A DNA stretch of 5,960 nt from Bacteroidales bacterium (lineage in GTDB: Bacteria; Bacteroidota; Bacteroidia; Bacteroidales; UBA12077). Shown piece by piece: positions 1 through 4,632 of this stretch; positions within the stretch are counted from its first letter, which is position 1; every line of letters begins with the position of its first letter. Position numbers and translations under genes: made by a program. The stretch is from assembly GCA_003446015.1 (NCBI GenBank), contig DMBU01000185.1, positions 1-5,960 on the forward strand, read 5' to 3'. The notes under the pieces are model-generated. The model searched no databases and was not told where the DNA came from. It saw only the letters and a list, made by a program, of their open reading frames with translations.

Positions 1-144
1 GCCTTAAGTGGAATACTGATCTATAAAAAATCAGGAAAACCAGAAGATTGCAACTTTGATTTTGTATGCAAGGATTGTAGAAAACTTAAAGGTTGTAAGC
101 AACCCGAAGCTATTATTTTAAAAAGGAAAATTGAAAAAAGCTAA
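1..144 (+). CDS. C-terminal end of a small cysteine-containing protein, 5' truncated
   Basis: Frame 1 is open from the first base to a TAA at 142-144, giving the last 47 residues of a protein whose start lies upstream. I do not recognise the family. The visible part has a short hydrophobic patch (SGILIYKK), then four cysteines spaced C-x5-C-x2-C-x5-C (residues 17, 23, 26 and 32 of the fragment), then a lysine-rich tail. Four cysteines in 16 residues could bind zinc or an iron-sulfur cluster, but the spacing is not a standard ferredoxin motif. The stop is only 9 bases from the next start, so it is probably co-transcribed with the polyferredoxin gene that follows. That this frame is coding is supported by the absence of stops, the clustered cysteines and the tight spacing. 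The function is unknown. Confidence 0.65.
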   Translation, partial: ALSGILIYKKSGKPEDCNFDFVCKDCRKLKGCKQPEAIILKRKIEKS

Positions 145-153
145 TATCAAGTA

Positions 154-759
154 ATGGCTAAAAAAGAAAAAAAGAAAAAGCTAACCTTCAGTAAGGCGGG
201 ACTAAACAGACGCGATTTCATTGATCGTAGTTTTAGGTTTTCAATAGGTTTAGGATTAACAGGAATAGCCGGAGTGCTAATAAAAAAATCCAAATCAAAA
301 GAATATGTTTGGCAGCTCGACCCCGAAAAATGTATCCATTGCGGGCGATGTGCAACCAGTTGTGTTCTTACTCCTTCTGCCGTAAAATGTTTCCATGTTT
401 TTGATATGTGTGGTTATTGCGATTTATGTGGTGGATATTTAAGACCTGAAGCAAAAAATCTTAGCACAGCAGCAGAAAATCAACTATGTCCAACAAGTGC
501 AATTGAACGAAAATTTATTGAGGAACCATTTTTTGAATATCATATTATCGAGGATTTGTGTATTGGTTGTGCAAAATGTGTTAAAGGTTGTAGTGCCTTT
601 GGAAACGGTTCACTACAGTTACAAGTTAATCACAGAATTTGCGTTAACTGTAACGAGTGTGCTATTGCCAGAGATTGTCCGTCAGATGCATTTCAACGTG
701 TACCAATTGAAGAGCCTTATAGATTTTCAGGAAATAGTAAAGATGAAAAGAAAAGTTAG
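154..759 (+). CDS. Tat-signal four-cluster polyferredoxin, NapG-like
   Basis: This 201-residue electron-transfer protein has a lysine-rich N-terminus, a twin-arginine motif (NRRDFI, residues 18-23) and a hydrophobic stretch (about 29-43). The sequence after the stretch is KKSKSKE and shows no clear AxA cleavage site, so the protein is probably exported folded and may stay anchored. Cysteine groups follow: C60-x2-C63-x2-C66-x3-C70; C86-x2-C89-x2-C92 with C112-Pro; C136-x2-C139-x2-C142-x3-C146; and C163-x2-C166-x2-C169-x5-C175-Pro. These are 16 ligands, enough for four [4Fe-4S] clusters, plus an extra C79. Four-cluster Tat ferredoxins of the NapG/DmsB type pass electrons between a membrane partner and an extracytoplasmic enzyme. 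The next gene is a NapH-like membrane protein, which supports the NapG comparison. No nitrate reductase is visible, so napG is not assigned as a symbol. The ATG at 154 keeps the whole Tat signal. Confidence 0.88.
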   Translation: MAKKEKKKKLTFSKAGLNRRDFIDRSFRFSIGLGLTGIAGVLIKKSKSKEYVWQLDPEKCIHCGRCATSCVLTPSAVKCFHVFDMCGYCDLCGGYLRPEAKNLSTAAENQLCPTSAIERKFIEEPFFEYHIIEDLCIGCAKCVKGCSAFGNGSLQLQVNHRICVNCNECAIARDCPSDAFQRVPIEEPYRFSGNSKDEKKS

Positions 760-777
760 ATCAATAAATTGAATTGA

Positions 778-2055
778 ATGAAAAAAAGATTCTCTATCAT
801 AATTTTATTAATTATAATTTCACTTCAGATTTATAATTCATTTGCTGTTCAGCGTTTTCCAAAACCTGAATTCGAATCGGGACACACTCAACCTCCTACA
901 ATTACACCTGACCCACGGGCACATGCTTTGGCGATTTTAGATGTGTTTGTATTAGTTGCAGCATTATCAGTTGTTACATGGCTGGTTCTAAAGAAACGTT
1001 TCCGAATAGGTGTTTTCTGGATGTCGGTATTTGCTGTTCTATATTTTGGTTTTTTTCGAGAAGGATGCGTATGTTCCATAGGTTCGCTTCAAAATGTTAC
1101 TCTTGCGCTTTTTAATTCTGAATATAGCATTCCGATTACTGTTGTTGCCTTCTTCGTTTTACCTTTAGTTTACACCTTGTTTTTTGGAAGGACATTTTGT
1201 GCTGGAGTATGCCCTCTTGGAGCTCTTCAGGATATTTTTGCATTTAAACCCATGCCTATAAAATCATGGCTGGAAAAGGTGTTGGGTATTATTCCTTTTA
1301 TTTATTTAGGATTAGCAATATTATATTCTGCTACAAGTACTGATTTTATTATTTGTCGCTACGATCCTTTTATTGGGTTTTTCAGGCTCGATGCCAGTTT
1401 TATGATGTTCATAATAGGAGCTATTTTACTCCTTATTGGGGTTTTTATTGCACGTCCTTATTGCAGATTTTTGTGTCCATATGGTGCCCTTTTAAACCTG
1501 GTAAGTCGATTCTCAAAAAAACACATAACTATTACTCCGGCAGAATGCATTCAGTGTCGCTTATGTGAAGATTCTTGTCCCTTTGGAGCAATTGATAAGC
1601 CTGTTTTATTAAAAGATAAAGAAGCAAGACCTGTTGCTGTTCGTCGTTTTTTAATAATCGGTATAATTATCCCTGTTTTAATATTAGCAGGTGGATTTGC
1701 AGGTTCACAGTTTCATGAAAATCTAGCCATTGTAAATCCTAAAGTTCAGCTGGCAAATGAATTGTTGCATAATACGAATTATGGTGAAACAGAAAAAGAA
1801 GCTTTTGAGATTGAAGCATTCAAATCCGCAGGACAATCAAAAGAAGAATTATATCTGGAAGCAGCAGCTATCATAAATCAGTTTTATTATGGAGGATGGG
1901 TTTTAGGAGGATTCATCGGACTGGTATTTGGATTAACCTTACTGAGCTTATCAGTATTTAAATATAAGGAAGATTATACTCCCAATAAATCAAATTGTTT
2001 GAGTTGTGCACGTTGCGTTGATTATTGTCCCATAATACCGGAAAGTAATTTATAA
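778..2055 (+). CDS. Polytopic membrane [4Fe-4S] protein, NapH/NosR C-terminal type
   Basis: This 425-residue integral membrane protein has an N-terminal hydrophobic segment or signal (5-23) and about seven further membrane segments (near 49-71, 76-93, 117-137, 168-185, 208-225, 290-309 and 373-394). It carries three related cysteine elements next to membrane segments: REGCVCSIGSLQ (94-105), GRTFCAGVCPLGALQ (137-151) and RPYCRFLCPYGAL (226-238). The last two are the C-x3-C-P pattern of NapH/NosR-type proteins. Two ferredoxin motifs follow: CIQCRLCEDSCP (257-268) and CLSCARCVDYCP (407-418), the latter almost at the C-terminus. Members of this family oxidise or reduce quinol and pass electrons across the membrane to a ferredoxin such as the upstream NapG-like protein, 18 bases away. 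Both motifs lie on the same membrane side if the two helices between them are real. It is longer than typical NapH (just under 300 residues). Substrate and partner are inferred. Confidence 0.88.
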   Translation: MKKRFSIIILLIIISLQIYNSFAVQRFPKPEFESGHTQPPTITPDPRAHALAILDVFVLVAALSVVTWLVLKKRFRIGVFWMSVFAVLYFGFFREGCVCSIGSLQNVTLALFNSEYSIPITVVAFFVLPLVYTLFFGRTFCAGVCPLGALQDIFAFKPMPIKSWLEKVLGIIPFIYLGLAILYSATSTDFIICRYDPFIGFFRLDASFMMFIIGAILLLIGVFIARPYCRFLCPYGALLNLVSRFSKKHITITPAECIQCRLCEDSCPFGAIDKPVLLKDKEARPVAVRRFLIIGIIIPVLILAGGFAGSQFHENLAIVNPKVQLANELLHNTNYGETEKEAFEIEAFKSAGQSKEELYLEAAAIINQFYYGGWVLGGFIGLVFGLTLLSLSVFKYKEDYTPNKSNCLSCARCVDYCPIIPESNL

Positions 2056-2099
2056 TAATTAATTGATAATGATTATTGAAGAAAGAACTGATAAAAAAC

Positions 2100-2162
2100 C
2101 TTTGCGACTCTGCGACTCTGCGGTAGAAATAAATTTAACCGCTAAGGCACAAAGACGCAAAG
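2100..2162. repeat. Inverted-repeat element 1 (TTTGCG/GCGGT family)
   Basis: The arms at 2100-2125 and 2137-2162 are reverse complements at 19 of 26 positions by hand alignment, with an 11-base spacer, so the element can fold as an imperfect hairpin in DNA or RNA. The left arm has an internal 8-base period (TTTGCGAC, TCTGCGAC, TCTGCGGT). The same arms recur around 4082-4150 and 4551-4621. It fills the centre of the 165-base gap between the membrane iron-sulfur gene and the propeller gene, and the rest of the gap is AT-rich with nothing recognisable. It has no T-run after the stem, so it is not a classical terminator, but it could influence mRNA stability or readthrough between the two genes. 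Confidence 0.85.
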
Positions 2163-2220
2163 AATTAAATGCAATGTTTAAAAATTAGTAATTAAAATTT
2201 GATTTAAATTATCATATAAC

Positions 2221-4077
2221 ATGAAAAATAACAGAAGATTTTTAAAAGTGAATTTAAAACTATGGAATGCTGTAGCAATTATAGCCGCTGTCTTTTCATT
2301 TATCATTTGCTTTTTAATTATTGCTAATTATTTTCAAATTAACCGTCTTGATCCGGTAAATACAAAGATTATAAATACCTTGGTTGAAAGGCTTAGTCAA
2401 AACCCAAATGATGAAGCCCTAAAAGAAGAGATCCGTGAACTCGATCTTTTAGCACGTAAGGCATATTTTACAAATCAATGGCAAATCAGAACAGGGGGAT
2501 ATTTATTACTAATAGCTGTGATTATATTGGTTATCTCTGTTCAGTTAAGTAATTCAGCTAAAAAGATTGAACCTGTAATAGGTGAAAAAGACGACAATAA
2601 TTTATTTCTACAAAAGACAGCAAGAAAATGGGTAACAATCGGAGGAATAGGATTGGTGATAATCACAATTTTCTTTGCTTTTATTACACATGCAAAATTA
2701 GGGGAGACATTTACAGAAGCAGCAACAGCCGAGAATACTTTAATTGAAGAATCGGATAACGAAGAAACAAGTTCAGTTCTTGCTAGTTCAGAAACTATGG
2801 AAGAATCAGTTACATCTGAATCGGAAAAAATGATTGATGAAGAAAGTATTCAAGAAACATCCGAAGTTGTAAAAACTGAAAAAAAGACAGAGCCAATTAA
2901 ACCAACTACAGCAGATTATCCTACTACCGAAATGAAAGCAAACTTTCCTTCATTCAGAGGTCCCGGAGGAAATGGAATTGCCTATCAAAAAAATATTCCT
3001 GTAAGCTGGAATGGAAACACAGGAGAAAACATATTATGGAAAACAACAATTCCTTTACCAGGATACAATTCTCCTGTTGTTTGGGGAAACAAAGTGTTTT
3101 TATCAGGTGCAACAGCAGTAAAAAAAGAAGTTTATTGCTTTGATCGTAATTCAGGTAACCTAATTTGGACTGCTGTTGTTGATAATATCCCCGGGTCACC
3201 TGCTACTGCTCCTGCTGTTACAAACGATACGGGTCATTCAGCTCCTACTGTTACAACGGATGGGAAAAAAGTTTTTGCGATTTTCTCAACGGGTGATGTG
3301 GTTGCCCTTGATATGAATGGGAAAAAAAACTGGGCAAAAAACATTGGTGTTCCACAAAATCATTATGGTTATTCATCATCATTATACATTTTTGAAGATA
3401 AATTAATTATTCAGTACGATCATAGAACAGCATCGAAAGTAATGGCACTTTCGGTTAATTCCGGAGATATTGTTTGGAGTACAGAACGGAAAGGGAAAAT
3501 ATCCTGGGCATCGCCTGTAATTGTTAAAACTACAAACGGAATTGAAATTCTACTGGTTACTGACCCTTTTGTTGCATCATACGATCCCAATACGGGTAAA
3601 GAAAACTGGAGAATCGATTGTTTATATGGTGAAGTAGGACCATCTGTAGCTTATGCAGATGGTGTAGTTTATGCAACCAACGAATATGCCAGTTTAGTGG
3701 CTATTAAAATTGGGGATCAACCTACAAAATTATGGGAGAAATTTGATTATTTGTCAGATGTACCCAGCCCGGTTGCGACAGATAAATATCTTTTCCTTGC
3801 AACAAGTTATGGTGTTGTAGTTTGTCACGATGCCAAAACCGGTGATCTATTATGGGAAAAAGAATTTGGAGGAGGATTTTATTCATCACCAATATTGGTT
3901 GAGAATAAAATATATTTAATCGATAAAGAAGGAATCACACATGTTTTCAAGGCAGATAAAGAATATATCTCATTGGGTGACCCAGTCCTTGGTGAAAGTG
4001 TGGTAAGTACACCGGCTTTTATGGATGGAAGAGTTTACATTAGGACTGATAAAAATTTATATTGTATTGGGAAATAG
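2221..4077 (+). CDS. Membrane-anchored PQQ-like (BamB-type) beta-propeller protein
   Basis: This 618-residue protein has three membrane helices (about 17-38, 92-110 and 136-157). A hydrophilic loop lies between the first two, containing an acidic helix-like stretch (DEALKEEIRELDLLARKAYF, 64-83). A low-complexity Glu/Ser/Thr linker (about 165-240) then leads to a C-terminal propeller (about 241-618). The propeller opens with SFRGPGGNG (244-252), typical of PQQ-like repeat proteins. Blade motifs of the form D-x3-G-x3-W recur: FDRNSGNLIW (307-316), a weaker LDMNGKKNW (363-371), ALSVNSGDIVW (409-419), SYDPNTGKENW (453-463) and CHDAKTGDLLW (535-545). I count about seven or eight blades. Positive charge at the N-terminus and before helix 3 puts the propeller outside the cytoplasmic membrane. 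No PQQ or metal-binding catalytic set is evident, so it may be a scaffold or binding protein rather than a dehydrogenase. Its position after a NapGH-like pair suggests a role with that module; this is inference. Confidence 0.88.
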   Translation: MKNNRRFLKVNLKLWNAVAIIAAVFSFIICFLIIANYFQINRLDPVNTKIINTLVERLSQNPNDEALKEEIRELDLLARKAYFTNQWQIRTGGYLLLIAVIILVISVQLSNSAKKIEPVIGEKDDNNLFLQKTARKWVTIGGIGLVIITIFFAFITHAKLGETFTEAATAENTLIEESDNEETSSVLASSETMEESVTSESEKMIDEESIQETSEVVKTEKKTEPIKPTTADYPTTEMKANFPSFRGPGGNGIAYQKNIPVSWNGNTGENILWKTTIPLPGYNSPVVWGNKVFLSGATAVKKEVYCFDRNSGNLIWTAVVDNIPGSPATAPAVTNDTGHSAPTVTTDGKKVFAIFSTGDVVALDMNGKKNWAKNIGVPQNHYGYSSSLYIFEDKLIIQYDHRTASKVMALSVNSGDIVWSTERKGKISWASPVIVKTTNGIEILLVTDPFVASYDPNTGKENWRIDCLYGEVGPSVAYADGVVYATNEYASLVAIKIGDQPTKLWEKFDYLSDVPSPVATDKYLFLATSYGVVVCHDAKTGDLLWEKEFGGGFYSSPILVENKIYLIDKEGITHVFKADKEYISLGDPVLGESVVSTPAFMDGRVYIRTDKNLYCIGK

Positions 4078-4081
4078 TCTT

Positions 4082-4107
4082 AACCGCAAAGACGCTAAGT
4101 CGCAAAG
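4082..4107. repeat. Repeat arm (right-type) at the left edge of the GxxExxY cassette
   Basis: This 26-base arm begins AACCGCAAAGACGC and ends TCGCAAAG. It begins 4 bases after the propeller stop codon. It matches the arm at 4596-4621 at 24 of 26 positions in the same orientation, making the two a direct repeat around the GxxExxY gene. It is the same arm type as 2137-2162. Confidence 0.85.
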
Positions 4108-4132
4108 AAATTATTAATTACTATTTTAAAAA

Positions 4133-4150
4133 CTCTACATCTCTGCTGTA
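4133..4150. repeat. Degenerate left-type repeat arm upstream of the GxxExxY gene
   Basis: The sequence CTCTACATCTCTGCTGTA matches the left-type arm core (CTCTGCGACTCTGCGGTA, within 2108-2125) at 14 of 18 positions. It can pair partly with 4082-4107, giving a decayed version of the hairpin at 2100-2162 but in the opposite order of arms. It ends 11 bases before the GxxExxY start, so it lies in that gene's leader. The match is partial and the call is less certain than for the other arms. Confidence 0.5.
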
Positions 4151-4161
4151 AAATAAAAAAA

Positions 4162-4563
4162 ATGAATAAAGAACAATATAACAACCTGTCTAAAGAAATA
4201 ATTGATGCTTCAATCAGAGTGCATAAAGAAATGGGGCCGGGTTTGTTGGAATCAATTTACGAGCTTTGCTTAACCAAAGAATTGAATCTAAGAAAAATAA
4301 AAACAGAACAACAGGTTTTTCTGCCCTTAAATTATAGAGGGTATGAATTGAATAAAGATTTTAGAATTGATTTATTAGTAGAAAATGAGATTATTATAGA
4401 AGTTAAAGCAGTTGAGGTTCTTTTACCTGTTCACGAGGCACAAATAATTTCGTATTTAAAACTGGCAGATAAAAGACTGGGATTTTTAATCAATTTTAAT
4501 GTTCCCTTACTTAAAAATGGATTTAGAAGATTTGTAAACGAATTTATTGACTCAGCGTCTTAG
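4162..4563 (+). CDS. GxxExxY family protein (PD-(D/E)XK nuclease-like fold)
   Basis: This 133-residue protein belongs to the GxxExxY family, named for the motif seen here as GLLESIY (residues 27-33), preceded by HKEMGPG. The family is assigned to the PD-(D/E)XK nuclease superfamily. The matching elements are visible: E30 in the first helix, D70 in FRIDLLV, E80-V-K82 in IIIEVKAVE, and Q94-x3-Y98 in EAQIISYLKLA. All expected catalytic-type residues are therefore present, and the length is normal for the family, so the gene looks intact. Nuclease activity has not been generally demonstrated for this family, and its biological role is unclear. The gene lies alone between copies of an inverted repeat. 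Its last four residues (DSAS) and TAG stop are formed at or within the repeat arm 4551-4576. It has no obvious link to the neighbouring redox genes. The ATG at 4162 follows an A-rich leader. Confidence 0.9.
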   Translation: MNKEQYNNLSKEIIDASIRVHKEMGPGLLESIYELCLTKELNLRKIKTEQQVFLPLNYRGYELNKDFRIDLLVENEIIIEVKAVEVLLPVHEAQIISYLKLADKRLGFLINFNVPLLKNGFRRFVNEFIDSAS

Positions 4564-4621
4564 CGTCTCTGCGGTAATAGAAAAGACAATTATTAAACCG
4601 CAAAGTCGCAAAGTCGCAAAG
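4551..4621. repeat. Inverted-repeat element 3, overlapping the 3' end of the GxxExxY gene
   Basis: The left arm at 4551-4576 and right arm at 4596-4621 are reverse complements at 19 of 26 positions with a 19-base spacer. The right arm contains three in-step copies of an 8-base unit (CGCAAAGT, CGCAAAGT, CGCAAAG). The left arm starts inside the GxxExxY gene and supplies its stop codon at 4561-4563. The right arm ends 11 bases before the ATG of the HydC-HydB fusion, so a hairpin here would lie in that gene's leader and could affect its translation or mRNA processing. A 9-base direct repeat, GAAAAGACA, lies at 4580-4588 and 4621-4629, on either side of the right arm. Confidence 0.85.
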
Positions 4622-4632
4622 AAAAGACAGAA

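Larger units (their letters stand above)
4082..4621. other. Repeat-bounded cassette carrying one GxxExxY gene
   Basis: This 540-base unit fills nearly the whole interval between the propeller stop (4077) and the HydC-HydB fusion start (4633). Its ends are direct copies of a 26-base arm (24 of 26 identical), and inner left-type arms lie at 4133-4150 and 4551-4576. It contains a single complete gene and no transposase. The order of arms is right, left, gene, left, right. This resembles an inserted, non-autonomous unit or an integration by recombination between repeats. No target-site duplication could be identified around the outer ends, so mobility is an inference. Confidence 0.45.

Noticed and set aside
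154..183. A-rich start of the polyferredoxin gene as a programmed slippage site
   Set aside because: The A runs are explained by lysine codons in the basic region before the twin-arginine motif, and the frame is intact without any shift.
2100..2170. Rho-independent terminator after the membrane iron-sulfur gene
   Set aside because: The stem is imperfect, long and not followed by a T-run. The same sequence occurs at other positions, including overlapping a coding end.
2190..2220. Bacteroides-type promoter (TAnnTTTG) upstream of the propeller gene
   Set aside because: TAAAATTTG at 2193-2201 has one base too many for the -7 element, and no TTTG lies at the expected upstream distance.
2954..3199. 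Minus-strand open frame opposite the propeller gene
   Set aside because: It is antisense to conserved propeller sequence, of low-complexity composition, and lacks family motifs. The same applies to minus-strand frames at 888-1079 and 5043-5243, and to + strand shadows at 497-772 and 1353-1568.
2221..4077. Calling the propeller protein a PQQ-dependent alcohol dehydrogenase
   Set aside because: No recognisable PQQ or calcium-binding residue set, disulfide ring of vicinal cysteines or heme site is visible. Only the blade repeats are shared.
4596..4621. Possible CRISPR array or tandem repeat locus, because of three 8-base units
   Set aside because: The units are adjacent without spacers, and the arm is part of an inverted repeat found elsewhere in the window. 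No cas gene is present.
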